A program made the translations under genes and the position numbers. Positions 8,499 to 18,314 of a stretch of DNA of 64,000 nucleotides are shown one piece after another. Positions within the stretch are counted from its first letter, which is position 1; every line of letters begins with the position of its first letter. The notes under the pieces are model-generated. The model searched no databases. It was not told the DNA's origin and saw only the letters and a list, made by a program, of their open reading frames with translations. The DNA comes from Aeromicrobium choanae. GTDB taxonomy: Bacteria > Actinomycetota > Actinomycetes > Propionibacteriales > Nocardioidaceae. The stretch lies in contig NZ_LT796768.1 of the NCBI RefSeq assembly GCF_900167475.1, forward strand, positions 2,914,001 through 2,978,000. Reading direction: 5' to 3'.

Positions 8499-9319
8499 CC
8501 GTCATCACCGAGCGCAGCGCGCCCATGCGCGTCCTCAGCGACGGGTGGGTGTGCGCGAAGCGCAACCTCATCAAGATCAAGCGGGTCCCCGAGATCATGG
8601 TGTTCGTCCTGATCTCGCCCATCATGTTCGTCCTGCTGTTCGCCTACGTCTTCGGCGGCGCGATCGATGCCGGCCCGGGCCTGGACTACAAGGAGTTCCT
8701 GATCGGCGGCATCTTCGCCCAGACGGTCGTGTTCGGTGCCACGTTCTCCGGCGCGGCGATGGCCGAGGACATGCAGAAGGGCTTCATCGATCGGTTCCGC
8801 TCCCTGCCGATGTCACGCTCAGCGGTGCTCGTGGGGCGCACGGGTGCCGACGTCGTCTACAACGTGCTGTCGCTGATCATCATGGCGCTCACCGGCCTGC
8901 TGGTCGGCTGGCGGGCGCACGAGGGCATCCCCAAGATGCTGGCCGCCTTCCTGCTGCTGCTGGTCTTCGCCTACGCCATCAGCTGGATCATGGCCTGGGT
9001 CGGTCTGATCGTGCCCAGCGTCGACGTGATCAACAACGCGTCGTTCATCGTGATCATGCCGCTGACGTTCGTCTCGAACGCGTTCGTGCCCACCGAGTCG
9101 TTCCCCCCGTTCCTGCAGCCGTTCGTCGAGTGGAACCCCGTGTCGGCGCTCACCCAGGCCGTGCGCGAGCTGTTCGGCAACGTCCCCGTCGGGGTCCCGG
9201 TGCCCGACGTGTGGAGCCTGCAGAACCCGGTGCTGTACACGCTGCTGTGGGTGGTGCTCATCATCGCGGTGTTCGTGCCGCTCTCGGTGCGGGCCTACCA
9301 GCGAGCGTCCACCAAGTAG
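8495..9319 (+). CDS. DrrB-like ABC-2 type transporter permease
   Basis: This 274-residue membrane protein of the ABC-2 family has six predicted helices. They begin at IMVFVLISPIMFVLLFAYVFGG and end with VLYTLLWVVLIIAVFVPL just before the C terminus. The family pattern FRSLPMSRSAVLVGRTGAD lies in the cytoplasmic loop after helix 2. SNAFVPTESFPPFLQPFVEWNPVSALTQAVR precedes the last helix. It forms the membrane channel for the ATPase immediately upstream, to which it is coupled by ATGA. GGAGG lies 10 bases before the start. The substrate is unknown; lipids, antibiotics or other hydrophobic molecules are typical for the family. Confidence 0.92.
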   Translation: MTVITERSAPMRVLSDGWVCAKRNLIKIKRVPEIMVFVLISPIMFVLLFAYVFGGAIDAGPGLDYKEFLIGGIFAQTVVFGATFSGAAMAEDMQKGFIDRFRSLPMSRSAVLVGRTGADVVYNVLSLIIMALTGLLVGWRAHEGIPKMLAAFLLLLVFAYAISWIMAWVGLIVPSVDVINNASFIVIMPLTFVSNAFVPTESFPPFLQPFVEWNPVSALTQAVRELFGNVPVGVPVPDVWSLQNPVLYTLLWVVLIIAVFVPLSVRAYQRASTK

Positions 9320-9377
9320 CGCATCGGGGGAGGACTCCCGCGTGGGCGTGCCTACCGACTCCGGTCGGGTGCTCACG

Positions 9378-9383
9378 TAGGCT
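9378..9383 (+). promoter_or_regulatory. Putative -10 element for dnaE
   Basis: TAGGCT matches the TANNNT pattern seen upstream of many genes here. It would place a transcription start near 9390 and give dnaE a leader of about 90 bases ending in a GCGGAGGCC ribosome-binding region. No convincing -35 hexamer is evident. Nothing else is recognised in the 9320-9481 gap apart from a short CCGAC/GTCGG hairpin. Confidence 0.45.
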
Positions 9384-9481
9384 GGAGTCCTTCCCCGACC
9401 CCTCGGCTGCCGGCTCCTCTGGCGGCCCGACACCTGTCCCCGGGCGGGGAACGAACGACGTAGCGGAGGCCGACGGCGACC

Positions 9482-12400
9482 ATGGCGAGTGATTCGAGCT
9501 TCGTGCACCTGCACGTCCACACGGAGTACTCGATGCTCGACGGACACTCGTTGCTGGACGGCATGTTCGCCCGCACCGCCGAGCAGCAGATGCCGGCGAT
9601 CGCGATGACCGACCACGGCAACGTGCACGGCGCCTACGACTTCTGGAACACCGCCCGCAAGCACGGCGTCAAGCCGATCATCGGCCTCGAGGCCTACCTC
9701 ACCCCGGGCACGCACCGCAGTGAGAAGAAGCGGGTCCGCTGGGGCCGCGGCAACGCGGCCGAGGAGGGTGGCGACGACGTCGCCGGCGGCGGCGCCTACA
9801 CCCACATGACGATGTGGGCCTCCACCACCGAGGGCATGCACAACCTGTTCCGGCTGTCGTCGCTGTCCAGCCTCGAGGGCTACTACTACAAGCCACGCGC
9901 CGACCGCGAGCTGCTCGAGACCTACTCGAACGGGCTCATCGCCACCACGGGCTGCCCGTCGGGCGCGGTCCAGACCCGGCTGCGGCTCGGGCAGTACGAG
10001 GAGGCGCGGCGCGAGGCAGCCGAGCTGCAGGAGATCTTCGGCAGGGAGAACTTCTTCCTCGAGCTGATGGACCACGACATCTCCGTCGAGCGCCGGGTCC
10101 GCGACGACCTGCTGCGCCTGGGCCGCGAGCTCGGCATCCCGCCGGTGGCCACCAACGACTCGCACTACACGCACCCGCAGGACGCCGCGGCCCACGACGC
10201 GCTGATCTGCGTCGCCTCGGGCAAGCGGATCAGCGACGAGAAGCGCCTGCGCTTCGACGGAGGCGGCTACTACATCAAGTCCGCCGCCGAGATGCGCTCG
10301 CTGTGGGAGGACAAGCACGGCATGAAGGAGGCGTGCGACAACACGCTCCTGATCGCCGAGCGCTGCGACGTCGAGTTCACCGAGTCCACCGGCGGCTACA
10401 TGGCCCGCGCCGACGTGCCCGCCGGCGAGACCGAGGAGTCCTGGTTCCGCCAGGAGGTCTGGCGCGGGATCGAGTCGCGCTACGGCACCGACTTCTCCGA
10501 CGACGTGCGCGCGCGCACCGAGATGGAGCTCGACATCATCGCGCAGAAGGGGTACTGCGGCTACTACCTCGTGGTGGCCGACTTCATCAACTGGTCCAAG
10601 GACAACGGCATCCGCGTGGGTCCGGGCCGTGGATCGGGTGCCGGCTCGATCGCGGCCTACGCACTGCGGATCACCGACCTGTGCCCGCTGCAGAACGGCC
10701 TGATCTTCGAGCGCTTCCTCAACCCCGAGCGCCCCTCGATGCCCGACTTCGACATCGACTTCGACGAGCGTCGTCGCGGCGAGGTCATCCAGTACGTCAC
10801 CCAGAAGTACGGCACCGACAAGGTCGCCCAGATCGCCACGTTCGGGCGGCTCAAGTCCAAGGCCGCGGTCAAGGACGCCAGCCGCATCCTGGACTACCCG
10901 TTCGCCATGGGCGACAAGATCACCAAGGCGATGCCCGCCGACGTCATGGGCAAGGGCGTGAAGCTCGCCGAGATCTTCGACGAGTCGCACAGCCGCTACA
11001 ACGACGGCAAGGACTTCCGCGACCTCCACGCGCAGGACCCCGACGTGCGCAAGGTCTACGACATCGCGCTGGGCCTCGAGGGCCAGATCCGCAACTGGGG
11101 CGTGCACGCGGCCGGCGTGATCATGAGCAGCGACCCGCTGCTGGACATCGTGCCGATCATGAAGCGCGAGGCCGACGGCTCGGTCATCACGCAGTTCGAC
11201 TACCCGATGTGCGAGTCGCTCGGCCTGGTCAAGATGGACTTCCTGGGCCTGCGCAACCTCACGGTCCTCAATGACGCCATCGAGAACATCAAGGCGAACC
11301 GCGACATCGACCTCGTGCTGGAGGACCTCACGTTCGACGACCCCGAGGCGTACGCGCTGCTGTGCCGCGGCGACACCCTCGGCGTGTTCCAGCTCGACTC
11401 GCCGCCCATCCGCCAGCTGCTCAAGCAGATGCAGCCCGACAACTTCGAGGACATCAGCGCCGTCATCGCGCTCTACCGTCCCGGTCCGATGGGCGCGGAC
11501 AGCCACACGAACTACGCCAAGCGCAAGAACGGGCGCCAGGAGATCGACTACATCCATCCTGAGCTGACCGAGGCGCTCAAGCCGATCCTGGGCACCACCT
11601 ACGGGCTGATCGTGTACCAGGAGCAGGTCATGGAGATCGCCCAGGTGCTGGCCGGGTACTCCCTCGGACAGGCCGACAACCTGCGTCGCGCCATGGGCAA
11701 GAAGAAGCGCGAGGTGCTCCAGCAGGAGTTCGTCGGCTTCGAGGCCGGCATGGTCGAGCGCGGTTTCTCCACGGCGGCCGTCAAGACGCTGTGGGAGATC
11801 CTGGTCCCGTTCGCCGACTACGCGTTCAACAAGGCGCACTCGGCCTCGTACGGCGTCATCAGCTACTGGACCGCCTACCTCAAGGCGCGCTACCCGGCCG
11901 AGTACATGGCGGCGCTGCTGACCAGCGTCAAGGACGACAAGGACAAGTCGGCGCTCTACCTGGCCGAGTGCCGGCGCCTGGGGATCAAGGTGCTGCCGCC
12001 CGACGTCAACGACTCGGTGGCGAACTTCGCCTCGGTCGGTCCCGACATCCGCTTCGGCCTCACCGCCGTGCGCAACGTCGGCGCGAACGTCGTGGCCGGG
12101 ATCATCGAGGCGCGCGAGACCAAGAGCGCCTTCACCGACTTCGCCGACTTCCTCGACAAGGTCCCCACGCAGGTGTGCAACAAGCGCGTGCTCGACTCGC
12201 TGATCAAGGCCGGCGCGTTCGACTCCCTGGGGCACGGCCGGCGCGCGCTGGCCTCGATCGCCGAGGAGGCGGTCGACCAGTACATCGACATCAAGCGCAA
12301 CGCGGCGATCGGCCAGGACTCGCTGTTCGGCGCGTTCGAGGAGGAGTTCGACGGGCTCGGCATCACCGTGCCGGACATCGCCGACTGGGAGAAGACGCAG

Positions 12401-13021
12401 AAGCTCGCGTTCGAGCGCGACATGCTGGGTCTCTACGTCTCCGACCACCCCCTCGGCGGGCTCGAGCACGTGCTGGCGGCCAATTCCGACTCCTCGGTCG
12501 GCACGCTGCTCGACGGCGACCGCCCCGACGGCGACGTGCTGAAGCTGTGCGGCCTGGTCACCAGCGTCCAGCGCCGGATGAGCAAGAAGGGCGACACGTG
12601 GGCGACGATCACCCTCGAGGACCTCGAGGGCTCGGTCGACATCGCGGTGTTCCCCGCGGCCTACAACCTCGCGGCCTCGGTGCTCACCCAGGACTCGCTC
12701 GTCGTGGCCAAGGTGCGCGTCCGGCGCAACGACGACGGCATGGACCTGTCGGCCAACGAGGTCACCCGCCCGGCGATCGGGGAGGGTCGCACCGACCAGC
12801 CTCTCGTCGTCAGCCTGGCCGCCTCCCGCTGCACGCTCGACACGATCAACGCCTTCAAGCAGGTGCTCGGGGCGCACCCGGGGGTGACCGAGGTGCACCT
12901 GAGGCTCTCCGGCCAGGGCAAGACCACGACGATGCGCCTCGACCAGGGCCTGCGGGTGTCCACCACGTCATCGTTGTTCGCCGACCTGAAGGAACTCCTC
13001 GGACCGGGGTGCCTCGCGTGA
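9482..13021 (+). CDS. dnaE: DNA polymerase III alpha subunit (replicative, DnaE1-type)
   Basis: The product has 1179 residues, the usual length of actinobacterial DnaE1. An N-terminal PHP domain starts at VHLHVHTEYSMLDG and keeps metal-ligand-like residues (TDHGNVHG, ATNDSHY). This suggests an active PHP proofreading exonuclease of the kind known in Mycobacterium DnaE1. The polymerase palm carries catalytic aspartates in PDFDIDFDERRR at residues 420-431. GPGRGSGAGS, the fingers block and VYQEQVMEIAQVLAGYS follow. The C terminus includes the helix-hairpin-helix and OB-fold regions (RMSKKGDTWATITLEDLEG). It synthesises the chromosome. The stop overlaps the next gene's GTG by 4 bases. Confidence 0.97.
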   Translation: MASDSSFVHLHVHTEYSMLDGHSLLDGMFARTAEQQMPAIAMTDHGNVHGAYDFWNTARKHGVKPIIGLEAYLTPGTHRSEKKRVRWGRGNAAEEGGDDVAGGGAYTHMTMWASTTEGMHNLFRLSSLSSLEGYYYKPRADRELLETYSNGLIATTGCPSGAVQTRLRLGQYEEARREAAELQEIFGRENFFLELMDHDISVERRVRDDLLRLGRELGIPPVATNDSHYTHPQDAAAHDALICVASGKRISDEKRLRFDGGGYYIKSAAEMRSLWEDKHGMKEACDNTLLIAERCDVEFTESTGGYMARADVPAGETEESWFRQEVWRGIESRYGTDFSDDVRARTEMELDIIAQKGYCGYYLVVADFINWSKDNGIRVGPGRGSGAGSIAAYALRITDLCPLQNGLIFERFLNPERPSMPDFDIDFDERRRGEVIQYVTQKYGTDKVAQIATFGRLKSKAAVKDASRILDYPFAMGDKITKAMPADVMGKGVKLAEIFDESHSRYNDGKDFRDLHAQDPDVRKVYDIALGLEGQIRNWGVHAAGVIMSSDPLLDIVPIMKREADGSVITQFDYPMCESLGLVKMDFLGLRNLTVLNDAIENIKANRDIDLVLEDLTFDDPEAYALLCRGDTLGVFQLDSPPIRQLLKQMQPDNFEDISAVIALYRPGPMGADSHTNYAKRKNGRQEIDYIHPELTEALKPILGTTYGLIVYQEQVMEIAQVLAGYSLGQADNLRRAMGKKKREVLQQEFVGFEAGMVERGFSTAAVKTLWEILVPFADYAFNKAHSASYGVISYWTAYLKARYPAEYMAALLTSVKDDKDKSALYLAECRRLGIKVLPPDVNDSVANFASVGPDIRFGLTAVRNVGANVVAGIIEARETKSAFTDFADFLDKVPTQVCNKRVLDSLIKAGAFDSLGHGRRALASIAEEAVDQYIDIKRNAAIGQDSLFGAFEEEFDGLGITVPDIADWEKTQKLAFERDMLGLYVSDHPLGGLEHVLAANSDSSVGTLLDGDRPDGDVLKLCGLVTSVQRRMSKKGDTWATITLEDLEGSVDIAVFPAAYNLAASVLTQDSLVVAKVRVRRNDDGMDLSANEVTRPAIGEGRTDQPLVVSLAASRCTLDTINAFKQVLGAHPGVTEVHLRLSGQGKTTTMRLDQGLRVSTTSSLFADLKELLGPGCLA

Positions 13022-13530
13022 ACCGGACGTCCCGGGTGCTGCTGGCGGTCGTCGCCGGCGGGATCCCCGCGGCCCTGGTGTGGTGGGCGTTCGCCGAGCC
13101 CTCGCGCTGGCTGGCCACCGAGCGCGGCCTCGTGCTGACCGAGGGCAACGCCACCGGCGACTTCCAGGTCGTGGCGGTGTTCGTCATCGTCGGGATCGTC
13201 TTCGGCGTCCTCACGGGCGTCGCCGTCCACCGGCTCACCCGTCCCGGCCGGTGGGAGACGGTCGTCGGACTCGCCGCGGCGTCGTCGGCCGCGTCGCTCG
13301 TGTGCTGGCGGCTCGGGATCTGGCTCGGGCCTCCGCCGCCCGAGGACGTCAAGGGCCTGGAGGTGGGCGACGAGGTGTCGGCCCAGTTCGGGGTCGACGG
13401 GATCGTCCCGTTCCTGGTGTGGCCGCTCGTCGCGGTGCTGAGCTACACGCTCGCGCTCTACCTCAGCTCCGACGGGGAAGAGGACCGGGAGGAGTACCCG
13501 GACGAGGTCAGCGAGCGATCCGAGCCGTGA
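13018..13530 (+). CDS. Four-helix membrane protein, DUF2567-like
   Basis: This 170-residue protein has four predicted membrane helices: residues 7-25, 50-70, 80-100 and 140-158. It has an acidic hydrophilic tail (EEDREEYPDEVSE). The region between helices 1 and 2 contains SRWLATERGLVLTEGNATGDF, typical of a small actinobacterial membrane family found near dnaE. GTG 13018 overlaps the dnaE stop (GTGA), so it is translated from the dnaE message. The 3' end overlaps the convergent ybaK gene by 23 bases. No function is known. Confidence 0.8.
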   Translation: MNRTSRVLLAVVAGGIPAALVWWAFAEPSRWLATERGLVLTEGNATGDFQVVAVFVIVGIVFGVLTGVAVHRLTRPGRWETVVGLAAASSAASLVCWRLGIWLGPPPPEDVKGLEVGDEVSAQFGVDGIVPFLVWPLVAVLSYTLALYLSSDGEEDREEYPDEVSERSEP

Positions 13531-13996
13531 CGGCGCGGGTCTGAGCCACCAGGTCGTCGGGCGAGATCTCCAGGTCGAGCCCGCGGCGGCCGCCCGAGAC
13601 GAACACCGTCGGATGGGTCAGCGCGCTGGCGTCGACCACCGTGCGGTGCAGGCGCCGCTGGCCGAACGGGCTGATCCCGCCGAGGACGTAGCCGGTGGCC
13701 CGCTGTGCGGCCGCTGCGTCGGCCAGCTGGGCGCGCTTGCCGTTCAGCGCCGCCGCGGCGCGCTTGAGGTCCAGGCTCCCCGAGACGGGGACGACCGCCA
13801 CGGCCAGCGTTCCGTCGACGTCGATCATCAGCGTCTTGAAGACCCGTGCCGGCTCCAGCCCGAGGGCGTCTGCCGCCTCGAGCCCGTAGGAGCGAGCGCG
13901 CGGGTCGTGCTCGTAGGCGTGGGCGGTGACCGTCACGCCCGCGCGGTGCAGCGCGGCGAGCGCCGGGGTCGCGTCGCCGACCTTCTTGTTGACCAC
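13508..13996 (-). CDS. ybaK: YbaK/EbsC-family Cys-tRNA(Pro) deacylase
   Basis: This 162-residue protein matches the YbaK single-domain editing family that hydrolyses misacylated tRNAs, typically Cys-tRNA(Pro). Visible features are VFKTLMIDVDGTLAVAVVP with the conserved lysine, RAQLADAAAAQRATGYVLGGISPFGQ, and the C-terminal TVFVSGGRRGLDLEISPDDL. GTG 13996 gives the normal family length. An ATG at 14077 would add 27 residues but would read through the palindromic region upstream. The gene stands alone on the minus strand between dnaE's downstream partner and benE. Confidence 0.9.
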   Translation of the reverse strand: MVNKKVGDATPALAALHRAGVTVTAHAYEHDPRARSYGLEAADALGLEPARVFKTLMIDVDGTLAVAVVPVSGSLDLKRAAAALNGKRAQLADAAAAQRATGYVLGGISPFGQRRLHRTVVDASALTHPTVFVSGGRRGLDLEISPDDLVAQTRAVTARIAR

Positions 13997-14024
13997 CTGC
14001 GTGAGGCTACCGCCGTCCGGGGTG

Positions 14025-14107
14025 CAGTTTCCCCGGTTAGCCGGGTTTTCTCTCACTGAACGAGGTTCGCGAACCATGTTCAGTGTCAGTTTCCCCGCTT
14101 GACCGGG
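14025..14107. repeat. 32-bp palindrome nested between two 21-bp direct repeats
   Basis: Direct repeats lie at 14025-14045 and 14087-14107. Both begin CAGTTTCCCCG and end CCGGG; they match at 18 of 21 bases. Exactly between them, 14054-14085 is a palindrome of CACTGAAC, then GGTTCGCGAACC, then GTTCAGTG, with only two mismatched pairs. The whole lies between the benE stop and the ybaK start on the minus strand. The left direct repeat is itself a CCCGG-TTAG-CCGGG hairpin followed by TTTT. It may be an operator array, a terminator pair or a small repeat element. Confidence 0.8.
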
Positions 14108-14114
14108 GGAGCTG

Positions 14115-15287
14115 TCAGTCGCGCTCGAGGGTGGCGCGGACGGCAAGCCCGAGCAGCAGGGCCCAGAAGGCGGCGCCGACCGACAGCAGGGAGACGCCCG
14201 AGGCGGCGAACAGGAACGTCAGCCCGGCGCTCGTGCGGTGGCGCTCGTGCGCGAAGGCACCCTGCAGCGAGGCGACGAGCGCCCCGATGAGGGCGAGCCC
14301 GGCCACGGCCTCGATGATGCCCGGGGGCGCGACGTCGGCCAGGGCGACGACGAGCCCCGCGGCGCCGGCGATCACGAGGTAGCCGACGCCGGCCGAGGTG
14401 GCGGCGATCCAGCGCCGGTCACGGGGTCCGGCCTCCTCACCCGCGGCGAGCGCGGCCGACAGTGCCGCCAGGTTCATCGCGTGTCCGCCGAACGGCGCGA
14501 CGACCGCGGTGCCGAGACCGGTCGACACGACGGACGACCGCCACGGCACGGAGAAGCCGAAGCTGCGCAGCACGGCCGCACCCGGCAGGTTCTGCGAGGC
14601 CATCGTGACGATCGTGAGCGGCAGCGCGATGCCGACGATCGCCGGCCACGTCCACGTGGGTGTGGTCCACTCGAGGTGGGGGACGAGCGCCGCGGTGTCC
14701 AGGGACTCGCCTGACCGGGACGCGGCCACGACGATCGCGCCGACCGCGACCAGCAGCGCCACCGGCACGGCCCACCGCGGCGCGAGCCGGCTGGCCACGA
14801 CCCACGCGACGATGACGGGCACCACGTACCCGGGAGAGTCGGCCAGGGCGACGAACGGCGCGATGCACAGCTGCAGCAGGATTCCGGCCAGCATCGCCTG
14901 GGCGATCTCGGTGGGGATCCGGGCGACGAGGGCCCCGAGCGCCGGGACCGCGCCGATGAGCGCGATCAGCAGTCCGGTCACGACGAAGGCTCCGACGGCG
15001 GCGGGCCAGCCGCCCTCGACCGACCCGGTGGACACGAGCAGCGCGGCGCCCGGGGTGGACCAGGCGAGGGTCACCGGGACGCGGTGCACGAGGGCCAGGG
15101 CGATGATCAGGACACCGAAGCCGAGGGTCAGCGCCAGCAGGCCACTGGCGGCCTGGCCCGGGGTCGCCCCCACGGCGCGCAGGCCGGCCAGCACCACCGC
15201 GAACGAGGAGGTGAAGCCCACGAGCGCCGTGACCGCGCCCGCCGTCACCGGCTGCTGCCAGTGCGCGTCGATGGGCGAGTGGGACAC
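14115..15287 (-). CDS. BenE-family benzoate/H+ symporter-like transporter
   Basis: This 390-residue integral membrane protein has about 12 helices. Family marks are ALVGFTSSFAVVLAGLRAVGATPGQAASGLL near the N terminus, the VTLAWSTPGAALL loop and MASQNLPGAAVLRSFGF. VVAPFGGHAMNLAALSAA, in the second half, is also characteristic. BenE transporters take up benzoate or related aromatic acids by proton symport. No aromatic catabolism gene is nearby, so the substrate is uncertain. GTG 15287 lies 6 bases after TAGCCT (15294-15299, minus strand), suggesting a leaderless message divergent from hisD. Confidence 0.85.
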   Translation of the reverse strand: MSHSPIDAHWQQPVTAGAVTALVGFTSSFAVVLAGLRAVGATPGQAASGLLALTLGFGVLIIALALVHRVPVTLAWSTPGAALLVSTGSVEGGWPAAVGAFVVTGLLIALIGAVPALGALVARIPTEIAQAMLAGILLQLCIAPFVALADSPGYVVPVIVAWVVASRLAPRWAVPVALLVAVGAIVVAASRSGESLDTAALVPHLEWTTPTWTWPAIVGIALPLTIVTMASQNLPGAAVLRSFGFSVPWRSSVVSTGLGTAVVAPFGGHAMNLAALSAALAAGEEAGPRDRRWIAATSAGVGYLVIAGAAGLVVALADVAPPGIIEAVAGLALIGALVASLQGAFAHERHRTSAGLTFLFAASGVSLLSVGAAFWALLLGLAVRATLERD

Positions 15288-15293
15288 GCTGTG

Positions 15294-15320
15294 AGGCTAG
15301 GCCATCGTGCGACCTAGACT
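15294..15320. promoter_or_regulatory. Divergent leaderless promoters for benE and hisD
   Basis: On the minus strand TAGCCT (15294-15299) ends 6 bases before the benE GTG. On the plus strand TAGACT (15315-15320) ends 7 bases before the hisD GTG at 15328. Both fit TANNNT -10 hexamers at leaderless distance. The two start codons are only 40 bases apart, so the polymerase sites must overlap. Confidence 0.55.
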
Positions 15321-15327
15321 TCAGGGT

Positions 15328-16626
15328 GTGCTGAGACGACTCGACCTGCGTGACCAGACCGACGGCTACCGCGACGCGGTGCCCCGTGCCGAGGTCGACG
15401 TCGAGCATGCGCTCGCGGCGGTCGTCCCCATCTGCGACGACGTGCGCGACCGCGGGGCGGCCGCGGTCCTGGACGCGGGCGAGCGCTTCGACGGCGTCCG
15501 GTCCGAGCGCCTCCGCGTGTCCGCCGAGGACATCGAGAAGGCGCGCCTGGGCCTGGACCCCGCCGTGCTGGACGCCATCGACGAGTCGATCACCCGGCTG
15601 CGGGCCACCTGCGAGGCCGAGCTCGAGCGCACGGTCTCCGTGGAGGTGGCGCCCGGTGCGCTCGTCGAGCGCCGCATCGTGCCGATGCAGCGGGTGGGCC
15701 TCTACGTGCCCGGCGGCCTCGCGCCCCTGGTCAGCACCGTGATCATGAACGCCGTGCCGGCCCAGGTCGCCGGCGTGCCCGGGATCGCCCTCGCGAGCCC
15801 TCCGCAGGTCGAGTTCGGCGGCCTGCCGCACCCCACGATCCTCGCCGCGTGCGCGCGCCTGGGCATCGACGAGGTGTACGCCGCCGGTGGCGCGCAGGCG
15901 CTCGCCATGCTCGCGTACGGCACGGAGGAGAACGAGCCCGTCAACCTGGTCACGGGCCCGGGCAACATCTACGTCGCCGCCGCCAAGCGCCACCTGCAGG
16001 GTGTCGTGGCGATCGACTCCGAGGCCGGCCCCACCGAGATCGCGATCGTCGCCGACTCCACCGCCGACCCGGCGTTCGTCGCCTCCGACCTCATCAGCCA
16101 GGCCGAGCACGACCCGATGGCCGCCGCCGTGCTGATCACCGACTCCCTCGAGCTCGCGGACGCCGTGGACGCCGAGCTGACCCGCCAGGTGCCCCTGGCC
16201 CGTCACGAGGAGCGGATCCGCACGGCCCTGGCCGGCTCGCAGTCGGCCACCGTGCTGGTGCGCGACACCGACCAGGGCGTCGACGTCGCCAACGCCTACG
16301 CGGCCGAGCACCTCGAGATCCAGACGGCCGACGCGCCGGCGGTCGCGGACCGCATCGTCAACGCCGGGGCCGTGTTCGTCGGCTCGTTCGCCCCCGTCTC
16401 GCTCGGCGACTACGCCGCCGGGTCGAACCACGTGCTGCCCACCGCCGGGTGCGCCTGCCACTCGTCGGGCCTGTCCGTGCGCGCGTTCGTGAAGAACATG
16501 CACGTCGTGACCTACTCCGAGGCCGCCCTGCGCGACGTCGGGCCCCAGGTCGTCACGCTCGCCGAGGCCGAGGACCTGCCGTCCCACGGCGCCGCCGTCA
16601 CCGCGCGCCTGGAGCGTGGCCAGTGA
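15328..16626 (+). CDS. hisD: Histidinol dehydrogenase
   Basis: This 432-residue zinc enzyme catalyses the last two steps of histidine synthesis, histidinol to histidine with two NAD+. Family blocks include [53 protein letters not shown], and [29 protein letters not shown] contains zinc-ligand and catalytic residues, and [10 protein letters not shown] completes the signature. GTG 15328 fits the family N terminus and the leaderless promoter. It heads a coupled hisD-hisC-hisB set and overlaps hisC by 4 bases. Confidence 0.97.
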   Translation: MLRRLDLRDQTDGYRDAVPRAEVDVEHALAAVVPICDDVRDRGAAAVLDAGERFDGVRSERLRVSAEDIEKARLGLDPAVLDAIDESITRLRATCEAELERTVSVEVAPGALVERRIVPMQRVGLYVPGGLAPLVSTVIMNAVPAQVAGVPGIALASPPQVEFGGLPHPTILAACARLGIDEVYAAGGAQALAMLAYGTEENEPVNLVTGPGNIYVAAAKRHLQGVVAIDSEAGPTEIAIVADSTADPAFVASDLISQAEHDPMAAAVLITDSLELADAVDAELTRQVPLARHEERIRTALAGSQSATVLVRDTDQGVDVANAYAAEHLEIQTADAPAVADRIVNAGAVFVGSFAPVSLGDYAAGSNHVLPTAGCACHSSGLSVRAFVKNMHVVTYSEAALRDVGPQVVTLAEAEDLPSHGAAVTARLERGQ

Positions 16627-17702
16627 CTGTGCCCAGCTGGGTGCCGATCCGCGACGAGCTGAGGAACGAGGAGCCGTACGGCGCTCCCCAGATCGACGTC
16701 CCGGTCCGCCTGAACACCAACGAGAACCCCTACGGCCCGAGCGAGAAGGCCGCGGCGGACATCGCCGGTGCGGTGCACCAGGCCGCGCTGGAGCTGAACC
16801 GGTACCCCGACCGGGAGGCGTGGGCGCTGCGCGAGGCCCTGGCGGCCTACCTCGGTCACGGACTCACGGCCGACCGGGTGTGGGCGGCCAACGGGTCGAA
16901 CGAGGTCATGCAGCAGATCCTGCAGGCGTTCGGCGGCCCGGGCCGCACGGTGCTGTCCTTCGCGCCGACCTACTCGATGTATCCCGAGTACGCCCGCAAT
17001 ACGCACACGCGCTGGGTCGCGGGGCGCCGGCGCGAGGACTTCGCGATCGACGTGCCGGCCGCGGTCGCGCTCGTGGAGGCGGAGCAGCCCGACGTGGTCT
17101 TCCTGACCTCGCCGAACAACCCCACGGGCACCGCGCTGGCACCCGAGGAGCTCCGCGCCGTGCTCGACGTGGCGCCCGGCATGGTCGTGGTCGACGAGGC
17201 CTACGCGGAGTTCCGGCGTGAGGGGACGCCCACCGCGCTCGAGCTGCTCGCCGGCCACCCGCGGCTGATCGTCACCCGCACCATGAGCAAGGCGTTCGCC
17301 CTCGCCGGGGGACGGCTGGGCTACCTCGCCGCCGATCCGGCGGTCGTCGACGCGCTGCGGATCGTGCGGCTGCCGTACCACCTCTCCTCGGTCACCCAGG
17401 CCACCGCGCTCGGCGCCCTGCGGCACACCGACGAGCTGCTCGCCCAGGTCGACGCGCTGCGCACGACACGCGACGAGACGGCCGACTGGCTCGCCGAGCG
17501 CGGGTACGACGTGGCCGCGTCCGACGCGAACTTCGTCCTGTTCGGGCATTTCCCCGATCGTCACGCCGTGTGGGAGGGTTTGGTCGATCGAGGCGTCCTG
17601 ATCCGCGAGGTGGGACCCGACGGTTGGCTCCGGGTGTCGATCGGCACCCCGGAGGAGATGCAGGCGTTCCGCGCCGCACTGATGGAGGTGGGCCCCCGAT
17701 GA
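16623..17702 (+). CDS. hisC: Histidinol-phosphate aminotransferase
   Basis: This 359-residue class II aminotransferase converts imidazole acetol phosphate to histidinol phosphate. Family features are [51 protein letters not shown], and the PLP lysine in [21 protein letters not shown] 16623 overlaps the hisD stop (GTGA) with GGAGCG upstream. The C terminus overlaps the hisB start by 4 bases (ATGA), which couples the three genes tightly. Confidence 0.96.
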   Translation: MTVPSWVPIRDELRNEEPYGAPQIDVPVRLNTNENPYGPSEKAAADIAGAVHQAALELNRYPDREAWALREALAAYLGHGLTADRVWAANGSNEVMQQILQAFGGPGRTVLSFAPTYSMYPEYARNTHTRWVAGRRREDFAIDVPAAVALVEAEQPDVVFLTSPNNPTGTALAPEELRAVLDVAPGMVVVDEAYAEFRREGTPTALELLAGHPRLIVTRTMSKAFALAGGRLGYLAADPAVVDALRIVRLPYHLSSVTQATALGALRHTDELLAQVDALRTTRDETADWLAERGYDVAASDANFVLFGHFPDRHAVWEGLVDRGVLIREVGPDGWLRVSIGTPEEMQAFRAALMEVGPR

Positions 17703-18301
17703 GCAGCAGGACCGCACGGATCGAGCGGAAGACGTCCGAGTCGCACGTCGTCGTCGAGCTCGACCTCGACGGCACCGGCCGCACGGAGATCAGCACGGGC
17801 GTGGGCTTCTACGACCACATGCTCACGGCGCTGGGCCGTCACTCGCTCATCGACCTCACCGTCCGCTCCGAGGGCGACCTGCACATCGACGCCCACCACA
17901 CGGTGGAGGACACGGCGATCTGCATCGGCGAGGCGCTCCGCGAGGCGCTCGGCGACAAGGCCGGGATCCGTCGCTACGGCAACGCCATGATCCCGCTCGA
18001 CGAGGCCGTCGCCCAGTGCGTCGTCGACGTGTCGGGCCGCCCCTACTTCGTGCACACCGGCGAGCCCGAGCGGCAGATCACCGCGATCATCGGCGGCTCG
18101 TACATCGGCTCGCTGACCTCGCACGTCTTCGAGTCGATCGCGCACCACGCCGGGATCACGCTGCACATGAACCTCATCTCCGGGCGCGACCCGCACCACA
18201 TCGCCGAGTGCCAGTTCAAGGCGCTCGCGCGGGCCCTGCGTGCCGCCGTCGAGCCCGACCCGCGCGAGACGGGGATCCCGTCGACCAAGGGCGCGCTGTG
18301 A
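17699..18301 (+). CDS. hisB: Imidazoleglycerol-phosphate dehydratase
   Basis: This 200-residue single-domain IGP dehydratase has no fused phosphatase, as usual in actinobacteria. Metal-binding signatures of both half repeats are present: [16 protein letters not shown] with [17 protein letters not shown], and [19 protein letters not shown] with [17 protein letters not shown]. The enzyme dehydrates IGP to imidazole acetol phosphate using manganese. The start overlaps the hisC stop; hisH follows after 13 bases. Confidence 0.97.
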   Translation: MSSRTARIERKTSESHVVVELDLDGTGRTEISTGVGFYDHMLTALGRHSLIDLTVRSEGDLHIDAHHTVEDTAICIGEALREALGDKAGIRRYGNAMIPLDEAVAQCVVDVSGRPYFVHTGEPERQITAIIGGSYIGSLTSHVFESIAHHAGITLHMNLISGRDPHHIAECQFKALARALRAAVEPDPRETGIPSTKGAL

Positions 18302-18314
18302 GCGGAGCGCCGGC

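Noticed and set aside
8819-12898. A 1359-codon open frame opposite dnaE on the minus strand
   Set aside because: It has low-complexity His/Asp/Arg-rich composition without family motifs and mirrors dnaE codons. It is a GC-rich antisense shadow.
13997-14077. Longer YbaK start at ATG 14077
   Set aside because: It would add 27 residues read from the palindromic region; the family length fits GTG 13996.
14025-14107. Minimal CRISPR (two repeats, one spacer)
   Set aside because: The spacer is itself a palindrome, only two repeats exist, and no cas genes are near.
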